The position numbers and the translations under genes were made by a program. The notes beneath the pieces were generated by a model, which worked only from the letters and a program-made list of their open reading frames with translations, had not been told where the DNA came from and did no database searches. Positions 38,914 to 49,675 of a stretch of DNA of 64,000 bases are shown here, in pieces. The stretch comes from Helicobacteraceae bacterium (GTDB lineage Bacteria > Campylobacterota > Campylobacteria > Campylobacterales > Sulfurimonadaceae), in the NCBI GenBank assembly GCA_013138865.1, contig WTBY01000017.1, forward strand, positions 98,313 to 162,312. Direction: 5' to 3'. Every line of letters begins with the position of its first letter. The first letter of the stretch is position 1.

Positions 38914-40283
38914 CCTATATCCTTCTCAATTGGTGATATATAATTACCCTGAATATAATCAACTTTTAGATCTTTAGCTATTTTTAATATCTCTTCATTT
39001 TCAACCATTTTGATCCATGACTTGTAACCCATCTCTTTTACAGAGATATTAAGACCTTTAAAAAGCGAGAGTGAGCCATTTTCATTTAGTAACTTTGTAA
39101 TACTTGCATCAAATCTAACTATATCTATATTTAAATTTTTAAAATATTGCAGTGAAGTTGTACTATTTCCAAAGTTATCAAGTGCTATTTGAAAACCTCT
39201 TTTTTTATAAGCATCTAAAAGTGCATTGAATTGATTTATATTTTTAAAGTACTCTTTTTCATTTATAATAACAACAACTCTTGAAGCAATAGAGCTCTCA
39301 ACAGCTACAAGCTCTTCAAAAAAACTATTTGATCGAAGCGAATAGGTTGATAGATTAACTGCTATTGATATATTTTCACTTTTTTTAAGCTTATTTACAA
39401 CTGCGTTCAGAAGCATATTATCAAAATCTTTTATAATTCCCAAACGGTTAATAATATTAATATATTGCTTTTGATGTATATTTTTTCCATCTTTATCTTG
39501 TAGTTTTAGCGATACTTCATATAAATTAGTTTGATTTTTCACTCTTTGGTAAGCCAAAGTATAATGCTCTTCTTTTAGAGAATTTAAAACATCTTCTTCT
39601 AATTGCTTTGGATTTTGTATATCTTTATAGTTACTATTTCTACTTTCGTACAGTCTCTCTAGTAATTGCTCTATTTCATTTGAGTAATTACTATCTATTA
39701 TAGATAAGCTCAAAGATAACTCTACATCTTTATAAGTTTGTGCTTCTAGCTTTATAAGTATAAGTTCTAATGCTACTTTATGACTCTCTATTAAACCATT
39801 CAGCCCTATTAAAAACTCACCACCTCTTAAATAACCTAGTGGTGTCTCTTTAGTAAGTTTAAGCTCTAAGGCACGAGAAAATTTATATAAGATTTCTTCA
39901 GTATTAATAAAACCATATTTTTCTTGAACGCTATTTATATTTTTTATAGATATAAGAGCCATACTAAACTCACTCTTTTTAGCACTTTCACTACAAAGGT
40001 TTAAAATATATTCACGTCTTAGCAGATCAGTTACACCATCATTTATATGTTCATACCCATCTCTATAGAGTAAAAAAAAGAAGAAGTAGATCATAATAGC
40101 AAAAAGACCTATATCTATCACAAAAAACTCCACAGGAATATCTTCCAAGCTTTGTGAAAGTAGTGAGTATGTTAAGATAGACGCAAGGGCAAAAATAGGA
40201 ATTCCTGCGCGAAGAGAGAGTCTAAATTTTCGCTCTCTCTCCTTTTTTTGAGCAAAAGAGAGTGAGTTATCAAAAAGTAGCAT
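38910..40283 (-). CDS. membrane protein with degenerate GGDEF and EAL domains
   Basis: This 457-residue protein has two membrane helices (about 28-50 and 55-75) and a GGDEF-like domain whose signature is changed to RGGEF (LGYLRGGEFLIG). An EAL-like domain follows in which the catalytic EAL is replaced (YEVSLKL) and DDFG is DNFG (ALDNFGNS). Both active sites look damaged, so it is more likely a cyclic di-GMP receptor or scaffold than an enzyme. It overlaps kdsD by four bases and ends 10 bp from gyrB on the same strand. Confidence 0.8.
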   Translation of the reverse strand: MLLFDNSLSFAQKKERERKFRLSLRAGIPIFALASILTYSLLSQSLEDIPVEFFVIDIGLFAIMIYFFFFLLYRDGYEHINDGVTDLLRREYILNLCSESAKKSEFSMALISIKNINSVQEKYGFINTEEILYKFSRALELKLTKETPLGYLRGGEFLIGLNGLIESHKVALELILIKLEAQTYKDVELSLSLSIIDSNYSNEIEQLLERLYESRNSNYKDIQNPKQLEEDVLNSLKEEHYTLAYQRVKNQTNLYEVSLKLQDKDGKNIHQKQYINIINRLGIIKDFDNMLLNAVVNKLKKSENISIAVNLSTYSLRSNSFFEELVAVESSIASRVVVIINEKEYFKNINQFNALLDAYKKRGFQIALDNFGNSTTSLQYFKNLNIDIVRFDASITKLLNENGSLSLFKGLNISVKEMGYKSWIKMVENEEILKIAKDLKVDYIQGNYISPIEKDIG

Positions 40284-40292
40284 ATATAAAAG

Positions 40293-42674
<2,382 letters not shown>

Positions 42675-42949
42675 CTATAATAGCTAAAAATAGCTTTATT
42701 TATTGTTTATGTGAAGTTTAAGTTAATAAAAGTTTGAAGCTGAAAATCGTTGATGAGTATTTAGTTAGTTATAAGAAGAAAAAGAGTCTGGTTTAATAGA
42801 ACAAGACTTATTTAAGTTTGAGAGTAAAAAATCAGAAAAAGGAGCAAAATAGATTAGGTGATTAAGGCTACAAAAGTATCTTTTTTTTACTTTTCCTGCT
42901 TATTTTAACTGATCGCTTGACTCTCACCTTATATTATATTTTTTCAACT
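42675..42949. other. 275-bp spacer between gyrB and the glycosyltransferase gene, with a possible gene remnant
   Basis: No intact gene is seen here. On the plus strand, 42722-42852 has two short overlapping-frame stretches that read like coding sequence (KLKIVDEYLVSYKKK, then GLIEQDLFKFESKK to a stop). They are joined only if one base is gained or lost in an A-rich run, so this may be the decayed end of a gene. The rest is AT-rich and must include the gyrB promoter on the minus strand. Confidence 0.3.
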
Positions 42950-43885
42950 CTAATCATTACTCTTTATAACTCTATTTTTATAATCAATTCCACTAAAACG
43001 TATGTATTCATCTAGCGTTCTAACATTTCCTAATCCATAAATACTATTTTTCATTCCATCTTCATAAAAAAGTCTATTAATTCTTTGAGTTGCTCTCTCT
43101 TTTAAATATGTAGAACTTAACACTCTTTTAGTATCAACATCTTTATTCCAATGGTGAGTAGTGTAGTTAGTCTTTGTTATTTTATAGTTATGGTAGAGTG
43201 GAATTAAGTTAGGATGGTAAATATCCCAACCTTTAGTGTATGATCGTATACTAAGACTCTGCTCTTCACCATGAAAATAAAGATACGGATCATAAGGCAC
43301 TTCTTCTATAAAATTGCCATTAGTAAAAATAAATCCTGCTGCCATATGACAGCCATGCACTGGTGTAGAGCTCTTATTATGTTCTGCTCTAAATCTTAAA
43401 ACTGCGCTCTCTTCTTCTAGTGTAGTGTCAGGATGTGGACGTAGTTCTAAAACATACTCGCTAGAGTGCTCTTTAAAAACTATCTCTTCATTCTCATCAA
43501 AGTGAAAGTCATAAGGATATGTTGAAATAATAGGTTTTTTAGCAATTTTTAATAGGTCTGTATGTTGCTGAATTAGGATCTCATCCCAATTTTGCATAAA
43601 CATCATATGAGAATCAATTTGGAGTAAATACTCTTCATTGTCAAAAAGTGAAAAAGCTATATTTCTAGCCCATGAAACACCTAAAGTATCTAGCTTATTT
43701 ATATAAACATATTTTATCTGTTTTGCAAACGCAAGTAGATCTATTATATCTTTTTGTGTTTTATCATTTTGATCAACTATTCCAAACATTATATTTTCAG
43801 GATTTTGTGCCTTAGCTATAGCATCTTTAATAGTAAAAAATAGTAATTTATCACAATAAGAAGCCACACTAATAAATATTTTCAT
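42950..43885 (-). CDS. glycosyltransferase resembling the GlcNAc-transferase (Skp1-type) family
   Basis: This 311-residue protein starts KIFISVASYCDKLL and contains LGVSWARNIAF, the DxD-like LLQIDSHMMF, VHGCHMAAGF and FHGEEQSLSIRSYTKGWDIYHP, a pattern I recognise from the family of eukaryotic and bacterial UDP-GlcNAc transferases (PF11397 type). There is no signal peptide or membrane segment. The acceptor is unknown. The family is best known in eukaryotic cytosolic protein glycosylation; bacterial members are scattered. It is divergent from the HD-Pnk-like gene. Confidence 0.65.
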   Translation of the reverse strand: MKIFISVASYCDKLLFFTIKDAIAKAQNPENIMFGIVDQNDKTQKDIIDLLAFAKQIKYVYINKLDTLGVSWARNIAFSLFDNEEYLLQIDSHMMFMQNWDEILIQQHTDLLKIAKKPIISTYPYDFHFDENEEIVFKEHSSEYVLELRPHPDTTLEEESAVLRFRAEHNKSSTPVHGCHMAAGFIFTNGNFIEEVPYDPYLYFHGEEQSLSIRSYTKGWDIYHPNLIPLYHNYKITKTNYTTHHWNKDVDTKRVLSSTYLKERATQRINRLFYEDGMKNSIYGLGNVRTLDEYIRFSGIDYKNRVIKSND

Positions 43886-43958
43886 AAATACCCTTTTTAC
43901 GGTTAGTTTATAAATTATATTATGATATTATTAAGCCTAATTAAAATGGAGATCTTTT

Positions 43959-45077
43959 ATGATTAAATGGTTTATTAAAACATTCCCCTCTTACTACAAA
44001 ATGATGAATGAATGTAGCTACCACTACAAAGATAGAGAATTCAACAACCACCACTTAGAAGGTAATGTTTGGACATTTACAATGTTGAGTTTTAACCAAG
44101 GTATTATCAATAATGTCCCTTTACATATTCAATATGCTCTTTTACTTCAAGACATAGGACGAGTTTTAACAAGAAAAGAGAACCATAAAAGTGAGCATAT
44201 CAGTTTTGGGGACTTTGAGGGTGCATCTTGCGTTCTTGGGGTTGAAGTTTTAAACCAAACATCTTTAAGCAATCAAGAGAAGATCCGTATTTTAAAAATC
44301 ATATCTTACCAGTATACTATGACAGATTTTCTTCACTCAAGTGAACCTAACTTTGACGAGCTTTTAGCAACTTTCAAATACGAAGAAGAGTTATTAAAAG
44401 ATCTAGCTGTATTTATAAAGTGTAATTTTTCAGGAAGGGTTGTAGAAGAGAGTAAAAAAGATCAATACAATACCCAAAAAGTTGATATTCTCATAGAAAG
44501 TTTACAAGAACTAGAGATAACAAAAAAAATAGTTGAAGAAAAAACAGCAACTCTAAACATTCTTGTAGGTCTACCATGTTCACTAAAAAGTAGTTGGGTA
44601 GAAAAACAAGAGGGTGACTTTATCTTGGTAAATAGAGATGACTTTACCTTACTTGTTGGTGCAAAACATAAGAAGTTTACTTACGATGATGCAGATAAGT
44701 ACCTTCTAGCAAATGACAAACTAGAAGATGAGGCCGACAGACTATATGAAGAACATAAAGATATGACTAAAAACTCTATGGGTAAAAACATCATAATAGA
44801 CAACCCTAACCTAAAGATCAAAAAAAGAAAAAACTGGATAAATGCAATGTCTAAAACTCATAATATTAATATTGTGTTATTTTTACGAGCTTACACATCA
44901 CTTATAGAGTGCGATAAACTGCGATCAAAAAAGATTAAAAAAACCATAGGTAAAAAGTTAATAACTAAACAGTTGAAGGAGTTTTACTTTCCTCTTTTTA
45001 GTGAGGGTTTTGACACAATAGAGTCTATTTTTGTAGATTCTACTTTAGAGTTAGATATCAATAAGACAAACCAATAA
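43959..45077 (+). CDS. HD-Pnk-like end-healing protein with eroded active-site motifs
   Basis: The 372-residue protein has an N-terminal HD-phosphohydrolase-like region (about 30-120) and a C-terminal P-loop polynucleotide-kinase-like domain (about 198-372, with VNRDDF and IIIDNPNLKIKKRKNW). This order is that of bacterial HD-Pnk enzymes, which heal RNA or DNA ends. Motifs are altered. The HD pair is Gln-Asp (LLLQDIG, 64-65), the GHE-type motif reads GDF, and Walker A is GLPCSLKSS, with Leu in place of the second Gly though the Lys (210) is kept. It may be inactive in the HD domain or use altered chemistry. Confidence 0.6.
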   Translation: MIKWFIKTFPSYYKMMNECSYHYKDREFNNHHLEGNVWTFTMLSFNQGIINNVPLHIQYALLLQDIGRVLTRKENHKSEHISFGDFEGASCVLGVEVLNQTSLSNQEKIRILKIISYQYTMTDFLHSSEPNFDELLATFKYEEELLKDLAVFIKCNFSGRVVEESKKDQYNTQKVDILIESLQELEITKKIVEEKTATLNILVGLPCSLKSSWVEKQEGDFILVNRDDFTLLVGAKHKKFTYDDADKYLLANDKLEDEADRLYEEHKDMTKNSMGKNIIIDNPNLKIKKRKNWINAMSKTHNINIVLFLRAYTSLIECDKLRSKKIKKTIGKKLITKQLKEFYFPLFSEGFDTIESIFVDSTLELDINKTNQ

Positions 45078-45141
45078 ATAAATTATATAACTTTCTATAA
45101 CTTTCTAAAGATATAGTTCAATATCACAAAAAAGGAATAAG

Positions 45142-45846
45142 ATGTACAATAGAACAGATGCTTTCGGGGTAAAAAAAATATTTTTAAGTTTGAGCGTAAT
45201 TGCACTTTGTAGTAGTGCCTTAGTGGCGGACGATATAGCTTTTAGTGAGTATTCAATTGCAGTTAAAGCTGGTAGCATAGGTGGTGGACTTGAAGTTACT
45301 ACGCCTATTTTAGAATCTCTTAACTTAAGAGTTGGTCTGACTGGTTTTAACTATAGCACTAATAAAAAAGAGCAAGACATAGAGTACGATATGAAACTTG
45401 ATCTTTTAATGTTTAACTTAATGGCAGACTACTACCCATTTGAAAGCTCACAGTTTCGCTTAAGCGGTGGAGCTATGTACAATAATAACACTCTTAAAAT
45501 GACAGGTAAGCCAAGTGCTGCTGGTTTTGAAATTAATGGTGTTACATATACATCAGCAGACGTTAGTAACATTGATGCAGAAGTTGACTTCAACAAGTTC
45601 GCACCATACTTAGGTATAGGCTGGGGTGATGCAGTTAAAAAAGCTGGCTGGAACTTTACAACTGACTTAGGTGTAATGTTTCAAGGCGCACCAAATAGTG
45701 ATGTAACAACAACTACAACATTAACAGGTGCGGCAAAAGTACAACTTGATGCCAATGTAGCAGCAGAGAAAACTAAACTAGATAATGATCTAGGTGCTTT
45801 TCAATACTACCCAGTATTTACCGTTGGTGTATCTTACAGATTTTAA
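45142..45846 (+). CDS. small outer-membrane beta-barrel protein
   Basis: This 234-residue protein has an N-terminal basic stretch and signal peptide (hydrophobic ISLSVIALCSSALVA-like core, cleavage near ADD). Alternating beta strands follow, and the C-terminal strand ends in aromatic Phe (GVSYRF), the usual outer-membrane insertion signal. A run of Thr (TTTTTLTG) sits in a loop. AAGGAATAAG precedes the ATG. The family is not identified beyond an eight-stranded-type barrel; its function is unknown. Confidence 0.7.
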   Translation: MYNRTDAFGVKKIFLSLSVIALCSSALVADDIAFSEYSIAVKAGSIGGGLEVTTPILESLNLRVGLTGFNYSTNKKEQDIEYDMKLDLLMFNLMADYYPFESSQFRLSGGAMYNNNTLKMTGKPSAAGFEINGVTYTSADVSNIDAEVDFNKFAPYLGIGWGDAVKKAGWNFTTDLGVMFQGAPNSDVTTTTTLTGAAKVQLDANVAAEKTKLDNDLGAFQYYPVFTVGVSYRF

Positions 45847-45856
45847 TATTTCAACC

Positions 45857-45876
45857 CTCAAGCTTCTTCGCTTGAG
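45857..45876 (+). terminator. hairpin after the outer-membrane protein gene
   Basis: CTCAAGC and GCTTGAG pair around a six-base loop, 11 bp past the stop codon. No U-run follows, so termination strength is doubtful. Confidence 0.5.
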
Positions 45877-45935
45877 ATACTCACAAAAAACTATTATTTA
45901 TCAGTTCAAAAGTACAACTTCACTAAAATACGTTT

Positions 45936-48701
45936 ATGATAGCACCTGACTCTATAGAAGCATTAAAAAACCAGCTTGACGTTGTTGACGTTGTAGGCTC
46001 ATACATTGAGCTAAAAAAAGTTGGCGCAAACTATAAAAGTCCATGCCCTTTCCATGATGAAAAATCACCCTCTTTTGTAGTAAGTCCAACAAAGCAAATT
46101 TACCACTGTTTTGGGTGTTTACCAGCTTATCAAGAGATACGTACACCACAAGGATTTGTACAGATTAAAGATGTAAAAGTAGGTGATAGTGTATATGCGG
46201 TTAATGGAAAAGAGACAAAAGTTCTTGAGACGCTAGCGCATACAAGTGAATTTGATCTTCTTAGTTTTAAAACATCTTTAAGTGCTGAAGTCTCTTCTTT
46301 TACAAGAAATCATGATATGTTAGTTGTGAGAAAAGAAGAGGTTGTTAAAAAACTACCCTATATAAGAGTAGAAAAAAGCAGACCACTTAAATTTTATGGA
46401 AGAATGAAAAAAGATAAAGATTATGCACTAAATTTTAAACCTGTCTTTGCTCATGATGTTAATATTGAAGACTACTTTATTTATCCACGTGATCGTCAAA
46501 TTCAACTTAAAACAGAAATAGATGTAAGTGAGTTTTGGGATCAAAAAAATTATGGTCCTAAACCAGAAAAACTTAAAACAATTCATTTATGCGAAGATTT
46601 TATGTGGTTAGCAGGTATGTATGTAGCTGAGGGCAGTACGTATCGCGGGGGAATTAAATTTTCTCTATCTTCAAAAGAGCTAGATTATGCAAAGAAAATT
46701 ATTAAGATAATTAAAAAAATATTTAATAAAAAAGCAGTAATTTTTTATACTAAAAATAGAAAAAATTCTTTAGAGGTTACAGCTTCTAGTACTAATTTGG
46801 AATATATTTTTAAAAAATTATTTTTTAGTGGAGCTAATAATAAGCAGTACCCATATTGGTTTAACTATTTAGCAGAAGATTTAAGACACTCTCTATTTAC
46901 TGGGCTTATGGATGGTGATGGTTGTTACAAAAATAATACATATGATACTGTTAGCAATACATTAGCGAACGAAATTTTAGATTTGGCAATAAGTCTTAAA
47001 AAAATACCATCTTGTAGAATTTATGATGCGCATATAGATAAAAATGGAGTAAATCACCAACAAAGTTACACGATATATTTTAAAAAGAGAGAATCTATAG
47101 AGAGTTTTTTTGAAAAAATAGATGGTGTAGAGTACCTGTTTTGTAGAGTAAAAGATATTAGTGCTACCGGATATGAAGAGCTAGTTTATGACATAACAGT
47201 AGAAGATAGCAGTCATACTTTTTTATCGAAACATTTTGCTGTTGGAAATTGTGGAGCTGGTGGAGATAGCATTAAGTTTGTTATGGAGTATGAGAAACTT
47301 AACTACCCAGAAGCTATTGAGAAGTTAGCTGAGAACTATAACTTTTCACTCACTTACACAAAAAATGCACCTTCACAAATAAAGTCTGAGCTACTTATAA
47401 AAGTTCAAGATCACTACATTTCTTTGCTTCAACGCAATGCAACTGCACAAAAGTACCTACACGATCGAGGTATTTTCGAGTCTTCGATCGAGAAGTTTGG
47501 TATAGGTTACGCACCCTCTTCACAAGAGAATTTAAACTATCTTCAAAGTAATATGTTCAATATGAATGAGGCTTTAGAGTTAGGTGTAGTTGGGTTTGAC
47601 AACAACCGATATTTCGCTCGTTTTATTGAGCGTATAACCTTTCCAATCCACTCCGCTAATGGTATGATCGTTGGTTGGGGTGGAAGAACTATTACAGGTC
47701 ATCAAGCTAAATATGTGAACTCACCACAAACAAGACTCTTTAACAAGTCACGACTTCTTTATGCCTATAACTTGGCAAAAGATAGTCTCTATAAAAAAAG
47801 AGAGATCATAGTTACAGAGGGTTACTTAGATGTTGTTATGCTTCATCAAGCAGGTTTTACAAACGCTGTTGCAACACTTGGAACTGCTTTAACAACAGAT
47901 CACCTTCCTCTATTAAGAAAAGGTGATCCTAAAGTTATAATCTCGTACGATGGAGATGCACCAGGGATCGCTGCTGCATTAAAAGCTTCTAAACTTTTAA
48001 GTGTTGGTAACTTTGACGGTGGCGTTGTTATTTTTGGCGGAGGGATGGATCCAGCAGATATGGTTAAAAATGGACAAGGAGAGCTCTTAGCTGAGCTCTT
48101 TAGAAAACCAAAACCATTTATAGAGTTTGTTCTCGATCAAATCCTCTCAACCTACAACCTAAGCGATCCTCGCGACAAAGAGCGTGGACTAAACGAGTGT
48201 TCAAGTTACCTAAAAACTCAGTCACCACTTATGCAAGAGGAGTATAAACACTATCTTAGTGCCTCTTTGGGTATTAGTCCATCTTTGGTGAAAATTGCAA
48301 CTTCTACTACGAGTTCAAATGCACCTATAAATATGTCAACATACGACACTTGGGAAATGAGTCTTATAAAGAGCGTAATAGAGAGCCCACAATACATAGA
48401 GCAAATTTTAGATATATTGGACCCATCTATTTTACAGTTTCACCCTAACGAGTTTAGCTTAGCACTAAATAGACAACTATCAGACCCGCTACTAGTCGCG
48501 ATCAGTATAAATGAGAGTATAAAACCATTTCAGGATGAAGAGGTTTTAAAAAGAGAGTTAAGCACTTTTATGATCAAGCACTTAGAGCGTGAACTAAAAA
48601 AAGTACAACTTCAATCACAAGAAAATTTTGAGAAAAAATCATTTCTAATGAGAAGGTATAGAGACAAAATAAGAATATTAAGAGAAGGACTTAAAAAATG
48701 A
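45936..48701 (+). CDS. dnaG: DNA primase with an in-frame intein
   Basis: The 921-residue precursor contains the DnaG zinc-finger domain (Cys37, His40, Cys58, and the fourth ligand supplied by Cys439 after splicing). The RNA polymerase core has SRLLYAYNLAKDS and the TOPRIM motifs TEGYLDVV and SYDGDAPG, and a C-terminal helicase-binding region follows. The part outside the intein is 543 residues, normal for this phylum. Residues 61-438 are an intein inserted at the last zinc Cys. Primase lays RNA primers for replication. The ATG at 45936 lacks a strong ribosome-binding site. Its end overlaps the next gene by four bases. Confidence 0.95.
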   Translation: MIAPDSIEALKNQLDVVDVVGSYIELKKVGANYKSPCPFHDEKSPSFVVSPTKQIYHCFGCLPAYQEIRTPQGFVQIKDVKVGDSVYAVNGKETKVLETLAHTSEFDLLSFKTSLSAEVSSFTRNHDMLVVRKEEVVKKLPYIRVEKSRPLKFYGRMKKDKDYALNFKPVFAHDVNIEDYFIYPRDRQIQLKTEIDVSEFWDQKNYGPKPEKLKTIHLCEDFMWLAGMYVAEGSTYRGGIKFSLSSKELDYAKKIIKIIKKIFNKKAVIFYTKNRKNSLEVTASSTNLEYIFKKLFFSGANNKQYPYWFNYLAEDLRHSLFTGLMDGDGCYKNNTYDTVSNTLANEILDLAISLKKIPSCRIYDAHIDKNGVNHQQSYTIYFKKRESIESFFEKIDGVEYLFCRVKDISATGYEELVYDITVEDSSHTFLSKHFAVGNCGAGGDSIKFVMEYEKLNYPEAIEKLAENYNFSLTYTKNAPSQIKSELLIKVQDHYISLLQRNATAQKYLHDRGIFESSIEKFGIGYAPSSQENLNYLQSNMFNMNEALELGVVGFDNNRYFARFIERITFPIHSANGMIVGWGGRTITGHQAKYVNSPQTRLFNKSRLLYAYNLAKDSLYKKREIIVTEGYLDVVMLHQAGFTNAVATLGTALTTDHLPLLRKGDPKVIISYDGDAPGIAAALKASKLLSVGNFDGGVVIFGGGMDPADMVKNGQGELLAELFRKPKPFIEFVLDQILSTYNLSDPRDKERGLNECSSYLKTQSPLMQEEYKHYLSASLGISPSLVKIATSTTSSNAPINMSTYDTWEMSLIKSVIESPQYIEQILDILDPSILQFHPNEFSLALNRQLSDPLLVAISINESIKPFQDEEVLKRELSTFMIKHLERELKKVQLQSQENFEKKSFLMRRYRDKIRILREGLKK
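46116..47249 (+). mobile_element. DnaG intein with LAGLIDADG homing endonuclease
   Basis: These 378 in-frame codons are absent from ordinary DnaG and interrupt the motif YHCFG|CGAGGD. Splice block A is CLPAYQEIRTPQG (Cys1). Block B is the SFTRNHDMLV region with the conserved His. Two LAGLIDADG motifs, LAGMYVAEG (225-233) and FTGLMDGDG (321-329), mark a homing endonuclease. Block F is VYDITVEDSSHTFL (417-430) and block G is FAVGN, followed by Cys+1. The terminal Asn is present but the penultimate His is Gly. No CGATCG site falls inside, while the rest of the window has many. Confidence 0.92.
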
Positions 48702-49675
48702 AAGCATTAGCACTATTTAGTGGAGGTTTAGACTCTACGTTAGCTATGAAGTTAATAATAGATCAAGGTATAGAAGTAATCGCAGTTAATATAAACACAG
48801 GTTTCGGATCTACTAGAAGTAGGTTAGAACATATGCAAAATATGTGTAAACAAGTTGGAGCCAAACTAAGAATAATTGACATTCAGAGTGAGTTTTTACA
48901 AGACGTTTTGTTTGATCCAAAACATGGTTATGGAAAAAACTTCAACCCTTGTATTGATTGTCATGCAAAAATGTTTGCGGTTGCTAAAAGAGTTATGGAG
49001 GCAGAAGGTGCTTCTTTTTTATTTAGTGGAGAGGTTTTAGGACAACGCCCAATGAGTCAAAATGCTGACTCACTTAAAATAGTTCTAAACGAAAGTAACT
49101 GTCAAGGTTTACTACTTCGTCCACTTTCAGCAAAACTTTTAGAGCCTACGATCGCAGAAGAGAACGGTTGGGTAGATCGCAAAAAGCTTGAGGGCATAAG
49201 CGGCAGAAGTCGTGATCGTCAAATGGAGTTAGTTACAGAGTGTGGACTGACTGATTTTGAAAGCCCTGGTGGTGGTTGTCTTTTAACAGATGAGAACTTC
49301 TCTCTTAAAATACGTGACTTTATAAAATACGATACATTCACGATCGAAGATATACCAGTTATAAAACATGGTCGTCAACTTCGTCTAGCAGATGGTGCAA
49401 AACTTGTGATCGGAAAGTCACATGAAGACAATGGCTTTTTAGCAGAGATAGAGAATGAGAAGTTTATACACATTAAAACTGATGGCATTCCTGGTCCACA
49501 CTCACTACTTTCACGATCGGCTTCAAGTAGTGATCGCACCTTAGCAACTAAACTGATTTTGACGTATACAAAAGCTAAGAGTGATGAAGTTTATAAGTTA
49601 GACTTTGAAGGCGAAAGTGTTGAGGGAAGCCCTTATGAAAATAAAGAGCCTATCGCTCAATACTTTTTAAAATGA
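48698..49675 (+). CDS. PP-loop ATPase, tRNA-thiolation-like, with NFACT-R-type C-terminus
   Basis: This 325-residue protein begins with a PP-loop SGGLDSTLAMKL (residues about 8-19), followed by the PCIDCHAKMF and ESPGGGCLLT cysteine motifs known from thiouridylases of the MnmA/ThiI circle. The last third (from about 215) resembles the NFACT-R RNA-binding domain found in such proteins. Adenylation of a tRNA base for sulfur transfer is the likely activity; the exact product is unknown. Its ATG overlaps the dnaG stop by four bases (ATGA). Confidence 0.7.
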   Translation: MKALALFSGGLDSTLAMKLIIDQGIEVIAVNINTGFGSTRSRLEHMQNMCKQVGAKLRIIDIQSEFLQDVLFDPKHGYGKNFNPCIDCHAKMFAVAKRVMEAEGASFLFSGEVLGQRPMSQNADSLKIVLNESNCQGLLLRPLSAKLLEPTIAEENGWVDRKKLEGISGRSRDRQMELVTECGLTDFESPGGGCLLTDENFSLKIRDFIKYDTFTIEDIPVIKHGRQLRLADGAKLVIGKSHEDNGFLAEIENEKFIHIKTDGIPGPHSLLSRSASSSDRTLATKLILTYTKAKSDEVYKLDFEGESVEGSPYENKEPIAQYFLK

